Below are positions 11,616 to 22,179 of a stretch of DNA of 64,000 bases, piece after piece. Under the pieces are notes generated by a model, which ran no database searches, had not been told where the DNA came from, and saw only the letters and a program-made list of their open reading frames with translations. This DNA comes from Nereocystis luetkeana (taxonomy: Eukaryota; Sar; Phaeophyceae; Laminariales; Laminariaceae). Where the stretch lies: assembly GCA_031213475.1 (NCBI GenBank), contig JARUPZ010000009.1, positions 6,791,601-6,855,600 of the forward strand. The letters are read 5' to 3'. Numbering within the stretch: the stretch's first letter is position 1; every line of letters starts with the position of its first letter. Position numbers and translations under genes: made by a program.

Positions 11616-13529
11616 ATAGGGGTATTCCTCATTCTCGGTCTGTAGTCTGCAGAAGAGAGAGGCGAGAGTCTAGAGGCTCAGCCGCTGGAGTGTAAATCAA
11701 CGTATACCCCAGTCTTGGGGCCTCTGTAGAGAACAATTGACGGGTACCCGTGGTACAAATACCCGCGGGTCCGTGAGTTGGACCGGGACGGTTCCGGTTC
11801 CGACGGTTCCGGGTACCCGTCACCGGGTACGCGGTTCTCAGTCAGACGGGGTGCAACTCTACTGCAGGTTAGAACACGTTAGTGATAATCTACGTCGATT
11901 AGTTTGGATAAGAAAGATGGAGCTTGGAAGCAACGCCTTTATATTCACTCTCGTACCACTGGTGCACGGTGATAGGGGCCAGGTCTGGCGATAAAAACAC
12001 TACACCTGAGCTCCGGCCGGCCTCAGGCCGGCATAACACCCGATTGCTGATCAAAAAAAGCGTTTGGGTTGGTGTTTGTGGGCCGGCTTCAGGCATCAAG
12101 GACAGTGGGAGCGCTATTAGTTCTATTGTAATATCATAAATAGTACACGAAGAGATAAGTTCAAGTGGGTACATACGCCACCAGACTCGTGGGCGAATGA
12201 CGTCTTGTTCGATTCTGGGGCGTATATGTTCTGCAATGAATTATGTGCATACGTGTGAAGCATGAAACAAAGGTATTCCCAATAATACAGTCCTTGGTGG
12301 CTGTCTTGAGAGCCAGCGTGCGGAGAGAACACATATATATGTACATCCACCCGTTGGGCTGTTGAAAATATCTTCGAGTCTCCGCAGTTTTTGCGGTAAG
12401 ATTGTTCTTCTTGCCGAAAAACACCGGTAGGTACCGGATATCTGACTATCTGATTGTCGCTCCTGACTAGAACCCATGTTGGGAGGATAGTTCCATGAAC
12501 ACGTGAACAAGACCCTCACACGCTTCCACATAATTCTTCTGCCCAAACGCATCAAGGACGGCGTGAAGGGCCTTCAGAACACCAAGGAGTGGATTACTCC
12601 AGGAGCGACGTGAGTAGGATTTTCTCGCGCGCTCAGAATATCGGACGAGCGAGCGAGCGTCGTAGCTGCTACAAGCCTACACTTACGCCTCTCTCTGCCA
12701 ATATTTTAGGGTCGGGGGTTCCGTGCGTCTGCCGCGTCAACGTTTGCAGTAGGCATGGATCCAGCGTAGTGAACAGAACACAGTCGAGGAAATTTGTTGT
12801 ACGATTTTTTTAATTCCAAGCGAAAGAACGCAACACCTGAGAGGCTGGGCGGCTCTAGCGCGTGCCATATAGTAGTCCAGAACCGCGATATCGGCTAGAA
12901 GCACTAACATGGCAGCTGTTCAAACTTATTTCTGCGGACAAGTTCGGCAGTACTTGCTCAATCTACACTACCTGTGATAGAGCGAACGCCGCTTCTTCGT
13001 CAAAAGTCTGCGTGCACACAGGTCCATTTGGGTCAGAAACTGTCACACTGTTGAGCATACTCCCCGTTCTGCCGACACGTTCCCTCAATCTACCTTTCTT
13101 GTTGACTGTATATACCTGCCCTCTCCTAACAAACGTGCAAATAAATATGGTATTGGGCTAACTCCCCTGTTCCGGCTAAGATACCTGGGGCAAGAATTTG
13201 GGTTAAATGCCCTGTTCCGGTCCAGTGAGAAGGGCATGGGTATCAGGTGAGCGCCTCGGCCGCACGGCTTGTTCGTGTGTTTGATAGTCTGGATGGTAAG
13301 CTATCAGTATACATTTTCAAAAATGGTTTCCTTCGGTGAAAAAGGCCCATACTCTGTGCACTATGTAACGTTCTACTATTCCTGTTGACACAACATTGTT
13401 TTTAGGCCGACGTGCCCGGATACATAAGGGTGTATGTGCCAAATGTGGTGGGTCGCTACCTTGGCATGTCAAACGAACCGATATCCATGGAAGTTACCAA
13501 GGCTTATTAGGGTATTGTGACCGGACTCT
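11616..13529. other. No supported gene
   Basis: A further scatter of GGGTACCCG and GACGGTTCCG motifs lies at 11735-11835, probably an outlier of the minisatellite. A plus-strand frame at 12862-13161 is open but unsupported. Confidence 0.45.
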
Positions 13530-13790
13530 GACGGCGGGTCGGGACGGAACCAGACGTGAAGGTAAAACCGTCATCAAAATGTTTCCACCGTCCCGTCCCC
13601 TCCTGTGCCGGCGAAAGCAACTCTCTTGTTGGAACTCACCCTCCCGTCCCGCCGATAAAATCGGTCTCGTTGGAATATACCGTCCCGTTCAGTCATAAAG
13701 AAAGGGAACCGTTGTCACATACAGTGAGTCCCGTCCAGCCATCACAACTTCCCTCTTCCCGTGCAAGATGCGTCGGTGGTCGTCGGGTTC
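13530..13790. repeat. Degenerate CCGTCCCGTCCC array, copy 1
   Basis: Repeated CCGTCCCGTCCC, CTCCCGTCCCGCCG and CGTCCCGTTCAG blocks are spaced roughly 35-50 bp apart with decayed spacers such as GGAAC/TAAAA. The same motif set recurs at 14985-15265. Confidence 0.6.
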
Positions 13791-13944
13791 CATCGATTCC
13801 GACCACGAATTACTAAAGTATTTACACCATTTTACTCAGTCTATAATTCGGTAGTTTTAAAGCTATACAATACATGTCGGGAAAAATTGGGCACAACTAA
13901 CTGCTGTACTGTTCCTATACTCTGAATATAATAAAGTATCAAGT

Positions 13945-14052
13945 ACTACGGGAGATATAGTTAATAGGACCAAATAGTAATATTAAAAATGAGATATATG
14001 TGGGTTTTTTATGTTTACCATAGGTCCTATTAACTATGGTCCCCCGTAATAG
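13945..14052. mobile_element. MITE-A copy 1
   Basis: The left end is eroded (TACGGGAGATATAGTTAATAGGACC). The right end is intact: GGTCCTATTAACTATGGTCCCCCGTAATAG. About 108 bp long. Inverted termini with an A/T-rich interior match the other eleven copies. Confidence 0.8.
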
Positions 14053-14984
14053 CGGTTGAATTCATCAGTCGGGCTTTAACGTATTTCATCATCTCTTATC
14101 TTATACCAAGTACAACGTATCAAATCAAATCTTTTTTTTCCCCCTCGTTTTCTTTTATAAGCTGTGCTGGGTTTGATGTAATCACATATCAAATTGAAAG
14201 TAAACAGGAGTACGAAGCACATCGATATACTTACCAAGTAGAACCGATACCTGTTAGTGTTTCATTTATATATATATACATTTGTTTCGACGAATCTTCA
14301 TAGTTCCGTGTCTCCAGGCGCAACAAGGTCGACACAACCCAAATACAAACAAACAACAGACCACTCACCCACTCGAGTCACGGCGACACCAGTAACGCTG
14401 ATGTGGTCGAAGGATGAGACATTTCATCAAACGACGCACAACCTGCGCTGTCAGAGGATGTGGACCCCGAGTGTTCCACATTGAAACCTAAAAGTTTGAT
14501 TTCACGCCATGTCAAGGGGGGAAAGTGCCCTCTCTTGACATCTATCTTTGGCATGGCCGAGACGGACGCTATGGATGCCTTCCTACCTCACGGGCGGGGT
14601 TATCGACCAGCAGCGGGACTAGACTCCATACTACAGTGGGCGCCACCACCTCTACCACCACAACTATGAATAACACGGCGGACGCACAACAATAAAAGAC
14701 ACACGGCAATCAGCTGGCAGTGCTTGGGGCAGGGGTAGGAAGAAATGAGATTAAGACGTGGTCCGTTTCACGGCACTTCTCGGAGTTAAGCCGACGGTCA
14801 GCAAATATCAGGTCAAAGTACACGGTGGTCATAAGGTTAGCTGCCTTGGGACTGCTCCCTGCGCGAAACTAGTAGTGCGTTAATTTGTTCACGTACAACA
14901 TCGCCGATCTTGCAGCCGGAAACAGTATTATATATATATACTCTTTAAGCGTACCGTCTCGCGGAGGAATGTTTATGTAACGTC
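14053..14984. other. No supported gene
   Basis: Low-complexity AT stretches and short frames only; a plus-strand Pro-rich frame ends near 14669 without support. Confidence 0.45.
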
Positions 14985-15265
14985 CGGCCCCGCCGAAGAG
15001 GGAAATAGTTACCGTCCCGTCCCGCCGTGGGAACAAAGCTTTATCGTCCCGTCCCTTCGAGGTAAATCAATTAATCATGTCGTCCCGTCGTCAAGACCTG
15101 CCGTCTCGAGTTTTACCGTCCCGTTCCGTCGAGGAATTATGGACCCGCTGTCCCCTCCCGCCGCCCCGCTCAGTGATTATATCCTCATTCCCAGGGCTGT
15201 CATCATTGCTTTTCACGCCAAAAATGTTTAATATATTCCGTCCCCTGTCCCGTGGCGATTCTCGG
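14985..15265. repeat. Degenerate CCGTCCCGTCCC array, copy 2
   Basis: About six blocks of (A)CCGTCCCGTCCC(G/T)(C/T)CG, separated by GAGGAA/TAAAT-type spacers, lie between 15010 and 15255. It is related to the array at 13530-13790, so both may derive from one longer minisatellite or from bursts of the same motif. Confidence 0.65.
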
Positions 15266-15876
15266 TCAATGTGGTAAGCCTTGACAATTATGCCTCAAAC
15301 CCTCACGTCCGTCGCCATAGTGACTCCCAGACATCCATGGCCGTACCTGGCTCTGCTTGCACCCGTTCTGGCGAGCGACGAATCAGCCTCAGTGCAGTCC
15401 AGGTGCGTGTGTGTTGACCAATTGTGTGGTGTTGGTGTGACATCTCTGGTGACGACGGTTGGGGTCGTCGCCTGTACGAACGTGTGCAACGGGATGGCTT
15501 TTCCCCTGTCAAAACTACCTTACCAATTGTTTGTTGGTGCAGCTATGACAATCTGGTTAGTAGTGTCGAAAAACTCGACCTATTGACTAGTTGATGGTAT
15601 TGTTGATATCACATACACTGGCTATTGCCACAACGACCAGCCAAGTGATCAGAGATGATGCCAGAAGCTTCGGAGTGGACGTAAATAAATACCAACACCA
15701 ATTGTTGCGAAAGTCGATGTGCGTAACCATAATTTGAACGCGGATGTTTCCCACGCCGTCACTGTTCAGTAGTTACGAACAAAATACACATATATATTGT
15801 AGATCTCTCAGAAATCCAATAATATCTTACCTTAACAACCCGAATCCATTAACATTAGGTTGATGGCGAGCGGGAC
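15266..15876. other. No supported gene
   Basis: A plus-strand frame at 15281-15586 has hydrophobic stretches but no recognisable feature. It lies upstream of the coding relic at 15877, and no splice junction linking them is clear. Confidence 0.35.
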
Positions 15877-16269
15877 GTGCTTCCGTCTCACCCGACGACG
15901 GTGGCCTCTTACAACTGGAGTACGGCTTCGGTGAGCGGAAAGCCCCATATCATTGTGCCTGGAGCTGCGCGTTGGTATGTCGGCCCGAGCTCGAAGAGCG
16001 CCGGACGTCGCGTCTCCGCCGATGGGCCGCGGCTGTACGTAGCTCCATGCCGTCGGGGGTTCACGTTGTGCAAGAAGGGAGGACTTCAGGTTGTGGACGA
16101 GAATCGAAGCATGATGCACCCGTTCAGCTCGATGGAGCCACTGTTCCGCGCGATCGAGATTTGCTCGCCACATTTGGACGTCGACGCCGTCGATATCGTG
16201 ACTGACAGAAACAACTTGCGAAAGCTTTTGAGGTTCTGCGACAGCCCCGGTACGAGGTGCGAGGTGTAG
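15877..16269 (+). pseudogene. Coding relic with VDIVTDRNNLRKLLRF block
   Basis: The frame contains G-K-P-H-I-I-V-P-G-A, then V-D-E-N-R, P-L-F-R-A-I-E and VDIVTDRNNLRKLLRF. From memory, this order (V-P-G-x-P/A-x-x-W; D-x-N; P-x-F-R-A; V-D-V-V-T-x-R-N-x-L-x-x-L-L) resembles a domain common in fungal predicted proteins, some mislabelled as prenyl-diphosphate synthases; its activity is unknown to me. The similarity is specific enough to favour this strand over the overlapping antisense frame (15832-16173). The fragment stops after 130 residues at a TAG, with no partner exon visible, so it is probably a relic or a single exon. Transfer from a fungus is possible but cannot be judged from one block. 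Confidence 0.4.
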
Positions 16270-17234
16270 TACAAAGGCGGGGGCATCACATTTCTAATAT
16301 ATCACGGGCGATATGTTTCGTTGACGTAAATATCCAAGCACCTACAAGAGTAGATTTAACGCACATTAGTGTTCTATTATGGTGGTTTTGAGTACTTGAA
16401 ACAGCTGCGTGGCTCAAGCAAGGTACACCGTATACAGTAAAGTGAACACTCGACCACACGAACTGTTCTATGGTTGGTATTCAAAGTTGAGCATAAACTG
16501 CACACCAGTGTGCTTAAACGAATATCCGTGTGGTCGATATTAATAGTTGATACCACTACTCTTCTTGTTGATGCTAGCCATCAAGCACTTGCGACACACC
16601 CTAGAGCCATCAACATGAAACTCTGTAAACACCGATGGCCCGCGACAAACAAAACCGCCGAACCATTGATATTTGCCGTCTAGATCAAACCAACCACCCA
16701 CATCCCTCCTGCAATATGCATATCCCAGCTTCTCCGCTGTGGCCCTCTTTCATCAACTACTGGTCTATGTCCACTCTCGGACGACGCCTTCCGTGGAAAA
16801 GCCAGGCTGTCGTACCACTGATGATGCCGAAATGTACATTGGCGAACAAGACCCATGCACAATAAACTGTTTCCGTCCTGGTATCCGAGCTTTGAGTTGG
16901 AACTCCGCATTTATTTAATGAAATCGGTGGCGTTGTCATAGTTGCCAAGTTGCGGCACCCCGACTATTGACCATCTCACTGGGTGCTGTCAGGTGATGAC
17001 AACCCAGCGCACTTTCACGAACCCCCCCCACAGATATGTCGTCCATCAGGATTTAGCTCTCAAGATTTTTCCACGAGTGCAGCTTCGTGCTATTCTGCGT
17101 AATTTCCCTATGTTACTATGCATTTCATAGAGTATAGTACATGTCATTCAACGCGACTCGTCGACCGAGCTGGGTTCTGGATTTGGACGTAACGCCAATA
17201 TGTTCACATTTACTCGAAACGTGCACAAATTAGG
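16270..17234. other. No supported gene
   Basis: Short overlapping frames on both strands around 16474-16918, with no motif or repeat. Confidence 0.45.
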
Positions 17235-17780
17235 ATGCTGAGCATTGGTTGTTATTGTACACCGTGTGCGTATCACACAACATTCAATCGGTGTAAGCCT
17301 GCATTTCCATTGCACAAGGCTTTGCACGATTCTGTGTTTCCCTACGGGCGCGGTGTGAGTATGGCAACAGATCACAAGGAACTCGAATATTCACATCCTA
17401 TCGGAACGTCAGCGGCGCACAATATGAGTAGGACGTACAAGACGAACGACCCGCCTGGACCGACGAGGGTTTTGAGATTCCCAGAAGAGACTTTCCCTAT
17501 TACCCGTGCGGATACGTGCGAAGTTCGATTGTACGCGTTTGTTGTGGGGACGGTGTATCTACTACCTGTGGGTGTGTCTCGCTGTAGGTTGCGATCCCTG
17601 TACCACACCGACTTTTTCTACCTAGCATGCTGCCGACAAAAGCGGTACATCTCGCTTCCACTGGTTGATCAGTGTTGTCCGCAAACCGAGGCGACGTGTA
17701 GTTCGGGACCACATTACAGCTATCGTCAACGATGCCGGCAACAACTCAACCAGCGTTCACGCCGTGAATTCAGTCGTTGA
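17235..17780 (+). CDS. Uncharacterised ORF, likely relic (181 aa)
   Basis: An ATG-started frame. Its middle third is protein-like: H-N-M-S-R-T-Y-K-T-N-D-P-P-G-P-T-R, then F-P-E-E-T-F-P-I-T-R-A-D, then V-R-L-Y-A-F-V-V-G-T-V. The last 60 residues are Arg/Gln/Cys-rich and look like read-through in a wrong frame, so the true coding block is probably shorter and broken. It lies 1.3 kb upstream of the right-hand family Y fragment on the same strand and could be the 5' part of that decayed unit. No family is recognised. Confidence 0.3.
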   Translation: MLSIGCYCTPCAYHTTFNRCKPAFPLHKALHDSVFPYGRGVSMATDHKELEYSHPIGTSAAHNMSRTYKTNDPPGPTRVLRFPEETFPITRADTCEVRLYAFVVGTVYLLPVGVSRCRLRSLYHTDFFYLACCRQKRYISLPLVDQCCPQTEATCSSGPHYSYRQRCRQQLNQRSRREFSR

Positions 17781-19063
17781 CGTCCAGGTAGGTGTAGTCG
17801 ACGTTCACGCAAGGGTTGATCGCTTTTTCTTTAGATAGGTTTGGGTTACTACAGTAGAGTCTCCGCTCGCCCACGCGGTCTAACGTTGGTTCCTTGAAGG
17901 GGAAGAATGCTATAGGGGGGGGGGTTAAAAGTGGGACAGCAGTGTGCCGTTGTTAGTGGCTACGTTGGCGTCTGCCGATATGTCGTGTGTATTGTTGGCT
18001 GGCGTCACTGTGGGGCCATGCGTATGCACCAGGACAATTTGCGTACCCCAAGGACACGAACAAAGAGCACGTGGGGGTGGTTTTCTTCAGGTGGGCTCGT
18101 TTTCCCGCAAAGACGTATGAGCCATCAAGCCGAACACCATCGTTTGGGATGGTGTTCGACCGGATTTGTCCTTGAATACCTGTTTCATGGTTGACCTCCT
18201 TGGTATTTTGCACAAAGCCGGCGTTGAAAGCACAATTAGTCTTCTTGTACGACAACCAGCGCCCTGGCTGTATCCTTGTGCTGCGGGTAGTTGCCAATTA
18301 CCCATATCAATTTCTGATGTCCTTGCTGCATTGAACATATTCTCCAGTAGGAACGTGGCGAGCTGCTGGTGCCCCGGTCAGATCGTGTGGGTCGTCTGTG
18401 TGTCGTAACGTATGTTATCGTTGCCGACCAGAGCTTTCTTCGTGTGCGTCGCTATTGCATTATTCCTGCTACTGCCAACACTGTGCACGGGTTGGTGAAT
18501 TAGGTACGAGGCCGATGCCTATATTTGTTTCTGGCGCCTTTAGTGAGAAACCTGTAGATACGGTCTACGAGCGTTACATTCAGATGTATTTGGACCCTCA
18601 AACACTCGATGAATGCTAGAGCAGAAAATACAATGACCGCTCAAGAAATTTCCTTCAACCCTGTTGATTGTCGCATATACTCCGAATATGACGTGTAATG
18701 TGTGTTTTCAGCGCTTTGCTTCAAAACGTTATGTAAACACTAGCAAGCGCACTACCGAATTTGCGAGTTTGCGTTTGGGTCATTGCTGGATACCATAGGT
18801 TGTTCATCAATCTTTGTTTGCCCAAGAATAACTCTTGACGAAACGGTTCGCCTATTTCTCTTGTTTGTTCGGGTTAAGTGGTACAACACCGGCCTCAAGC
18901 AAAAGTGACGCTTTGTTGCTCGTATTGGGTCTGCCGGAACAGTGTTTTGCACAGGTGACCAGGTTCCACTCAGTTTCGTCCGCGCTCGCTCGGGCTCCGA
19001 GTCCGTTCGACGCAATACTTTATATACGTCCACTAATAATGGCACGGGCGCCGGACATCGACT
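17781..19063. other. No supported gene; possible inter-fragment remains
   Basis: Plus-strand frames at 17931-18194 and 18166-18408 have coding-like patches, but each is short and has no relative in the window. Confidence 0.35.
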
Positions 19064-19654
19064 GTGGCTCGTTGTATTGGGTTGAGTGTCTTCCACCAAC
19101 ACGATGAACAATGCTTTCCTGGGGAACGGTTTGGGCCAACAAGTGGGGTGTCGCATTGTGAAAGCCGCGTGTTTGTATCGTTTGCGTTTCCCAGAACGAA
19201 GTGCATGGGGGCCCGAGATTGGCGTCATGAGCCCTTCAAGTTCTTCGTCCATGGAATTGGTGAAGGCCGCAAACCCGGAGAAACTCTGGTGTTTACCCGA
19301 GCGACAACCGGTGACGAGGGTGTCTTCAAAGGATACGGGGAAAGCTTCGAGCAGGAGCTAACGGAGAAGGATCCTGTTGCTCATTTTGACGCGGAAAGGT
19401 TTAGTATCATCTCAAAGGTCAGCTGTAGGTCCCACGGTACGGTTGAACAGAACGTATATGATATTCCTCACTTTACAAGATGTAGACCGCGCACGAACAT
19501 CAGTCTTCTTGGAATTGCCTCTTGCTCTGACGTCGAATGTCGCGGCCACATCGTCGAACACGTAGGGGTTTGGGAACCTGACATACGTCGAAAACCGTAC
19601 TCCAGGCCGCAAAACGCTGATTTGATGTGGTTCGTAGAGCACGTCACACCTTGA
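19064..19654 (+). pseudogene. Decayed coding fragment, family Y (right copy)
   Basis: A 196-codon frame with EPFKFFVHGIGE near residue 60, followed by T-L-V-F-T-R-A-T-T-G, G-Y-G-E-S-F-E-Q-E-L, A-H-F-D-A-E-R-F and a C-terminal W-F-V-E-H-V. The EPFK block is shared with the minus-strand fragment at 4.6 kb, with synonymous third-base differences. Upstream, frames are disrupted, so the N-terminus is not defined. No signal peptide or membrane segment is apparent. Family X follows 2.4 kb downstream on the same strand, as in the left-hand pair. I cannot name the protein; a viral, transposon or host origin all remain possible. Confidence 0.5.
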
Positions 19655-20019
19655 AGCAGGCACGTGTGATTACAACTTGGACGTCTTCCTTTTGCAAAAC
19701 CGTTTTTACGGCCGGATTCAGTGGCAGGCTTTGGCCAAGTCATTATTCTGTAAATCGTATTCTTGACCCTGACCCTATCTTGTGTTGAAAGTAACTGGAT
19801 AATAACTCATTATACCTATACGTTAGCAGTGCGAATCGGCTGCCGTCTGTGAATGGCGCCGAAGTTCATTTATAGGTCGACACGCCCCCTGATTGGTATT
19901 CTCGCCATCTCAAATTCGAACGATCGGGTCCGATGATGTCGAGGTGGTAATGAAATAGATAGTAAACATTAGGTGAAGTTGTTGGTACGCGGCAAAATAC
20001 TATAAGGTCAATGTTCACT

Positions 20020-20132
20020 CTTACGGGGGACCATAGTTAACAGCACCTATGGTGAACATAAAAACCTATATATATGTTTAACCATTTTTACTAACAATAT
20101 TTGGTCCTGTTAACTATGGCCCCCCGTAATAG
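20020..20132. mobile_element. MITE-A copy 2
   Basis: Complete element: TTACGGGGGACCATAGTTAA at the left and GTTAACTATGGCCCCCCGTAA at the right, about 112 bp, with the shared interior AAAAACCTATATAT…TTTTTACTAACAATATTTGGTCC. Confidence 0.9.
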
Positions 20133-20301
20133 GCAACCGGGGAACTGTTTCGATCCAGAAAGGCTGCTACTGCTTCACTCCAGTCTTTATTTCGTCCATT
20201 ATTCACTAGGCCCAAAAACTCCCAGCAAACCTACGTTGTCATCCATAATATTCTATCTGAGGGAATAGCCCATACGCGCATGCACTCCGTTACACCGACC
20301 A

Positions 20302-21011
20302 GTGTCAGGAGCAACAAATCTTCAAACTGCAACTAAATCTCTTTTTTTTTTGAGTGGCACCACGTTCAGGGCAAACGTTTTATCGATATGGGGTGACTCC
20401 GTACACAAACTGTTACATATTCTATTGCGGAACGCGTTGAAGATGTGGCTGGATATGGTGTCTTCATACACAAACTGTTACATATTGCTGAACGCGTGAA
20501 GATGTGCCTGGATGGAGTAACGCTACTGGTGCGTTCCAAGGTGGATGCTCACCTCAAAGCCGGTATGACTGACTCGGCTAATGCTAGCACACTCAACGTC
20601 AAAGACGATTTCAGCGAGAAAGCTAGAACTCGTCAGGTGTCTTCCGGGAGCAAGAACGAGCATCAGGTGGGTTTTCGAGTGTCAGCATGGCTTGCGTTTG
20701 TGGTTGTGTGGTTATGCAAATCATCAGGGTTCCGTTGCAAGTGAAAAGTCGCGTCTTGCATGCGAACCGAATGTAGAGTATACCTTGTGGCAGAGGATCT
20801 TGTTAGTAGACGGCGCTTTATCAAAGATAGGAATCCGGACTGCCTGTCTGTGAGTCGATATGTACATTGTTTACGATGGTATCACCGCCTGGTAAGTCTT
20901 GATTCGAAAACCATGTCACAGCCCCCTATTGTTCACCTACCTAGCGTTGTCGAGGTGTCTCGATGTCTCACATTCAACACTCAGAAGATCTTGTCAAAAA
21001 CGTATTTCTAA
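20302..21011 (+). pseudogene. Coding-like fragments between families Y and X
   Basis: Three plus-strand frames (20302-20499, 20445-20744, 20760-21011) give protein-like stretches such as V-T-L-L-V-R-S-K-V-D-A-H-L-K-A-G and R-R-R-F-I-K-D-R-N-P. The frame changes twice. A 65-bp-period duplication (ACACAAACTGTTACATATT at 20403 and 20468) with small indels interrupts the first part. They lie in the same orientation as, and between, Y and X, so they are probably the eroded middle of the same element. No family is recognised. Confidence 0.3.
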
Positions 21012-21114
21012 CGCTGTATTTCATTCAATGTACACTTGCTGTCACAACCTAGGGCCGATCGTCTCCCGCTTCCGATGATATCCGGAAGGGCTCTGGGCTG
21101 GCTCACACAAAGCA

Positions 21115-21611
21115 TGGAGACCTTCTTGGCGATGAGCCGCAGATACTGGAGTTGAAGACGAAAGTCAAAGGGTGCGAGACGTTGCGTTTCGTTCGTATTC
21201 CAATGGGGTGTAGTCGGAACGTACAAAGACGACCAACCTTCTCTTCAAACGTCGATATGTTGGACCTCAACGAATCGCACTGTGTACTACGAGTTCATTC
21301 TGAATTCAAAACGCTGTCTCATCACATGTCGCCGCCTAAATTCGAGGTGGCCTGCGTCACTACCGACCCTACTCATTGTTTGCCCCCGAACACATTGACC
21401 GACACTACCGACTGTGTGGACATTCTCGCAAAGTCGCGTTGACGAGATCAAGTGGAAAGACGTGTACTGGCAAATGGTGCTCGGTTCCGCGCACAAGCTC
21501 GTGCTTGGACTCCACGTGGGCGGGATCTATCGACCCGACGGCGTTGAAGAGATCCCCATCCATAAGGTATGCGCCCTCCATACCCCCCGACCGCTACCGT
21601 CTCAGGTGTAG
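21115..21611 (+). pseudogene. Frameshifted coding relic between Y and X
   Basis: The first frame runs to 21442, with L-R-F-V-R-I-P-M-G, S-N-V-D-M-L-D-L-N-E and D-C-V-D-I-L-A-K-S-R, and stops at a TGA. The neighbouring frame (21414-21611) takes over at once with D-E-I-K-W-K-D-V-Y-W-Q-M and L-G-L-H-V-G-G-I-Y-R-P-D-G-V. The handover within about 30 bp, with coding-like sequence on both sides, indicates one reading frame broken by an indel near 21440. The protein is not recognised. The alternative minus-strand frames here are poorer. Confidence 0.4.
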
Positions 21612-21822
21612 GCTTAGGCCGGAAGCGAGGTTCTGTGAATGCAAGGCTTTGCAGGTTGAACAGTTTACCGTGACACTGGTGGTCGTCTAACGTCCCATCG
21701 AAGTGCAAATCTCAAACATCTGTAAGAAGTACAGGTACCAACGTTTGTTGAAGAAGACAAATGAACGCCAAAAGCAGCCCTCGAGAGGTGTGGACGATCC
21801 TGCATGACTGAGAGAGAAGGGT

Positions 21823-22179
21823 TTGCAGGAATATGTGTCTTGCCGCCGCGGTGTTGAGAAAATCAAAAATATGACGTACAACGAACATTCACATCGCGTT
21901 GTGCAACTTGTTTTTCCACCCAAAATGGTTTCGGGACAGGTCAAGGCTCGCGCGGAACAGCACGGTTCTTCGTCCATGGTGTATTTGGCCAATACCCTTC
22001 GCCAGGTCGTCAAAGCTGCTCACTATCTCATGGCCGCTCAAGCGACTCATTCCAGTGGAAAGGGTGGAGAATCGCTGAGGCCTGCGATGGTGGTGGAACA
22101 CCATCCAATCAGTAGCGGGGGCGATGGCACCCTCCGCGTGAGAATGGCCGTCGCTGCGGATGGGGCTGTTGCTCCCTGA
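21823..22179 (+). pseudogene. Decayed coding fragment, family X (right copy)
   Basis: The frame reads V-V-Q-L-V-F-P-P-K, then S-S-S-M-V-Y-L, NTLR, KAAHYLMAA and S-L-R-P-A-M-V-V-E-H, and ends in a stop after A-V-A-P. The middle 28 residues match the minus-strand fragment at about 0.5 kb at some 18 positions. Here the match runs on in the same frame through the MVVE block, so this copy is the better preserved one, and the stop may be the native C-terminus. The V-F-P-P segment also recurs in a plus-strand frame near 4200, probably by chance. Function is unknown. Confidence 0.5.

Noticed and set aside
11104..11632. Pro-Gly-Thr-Arg-Val repeat frames on both strands
   Set aside because: Created by the GGGTACCC minisatellite and the SINE; no independent coding evidence.
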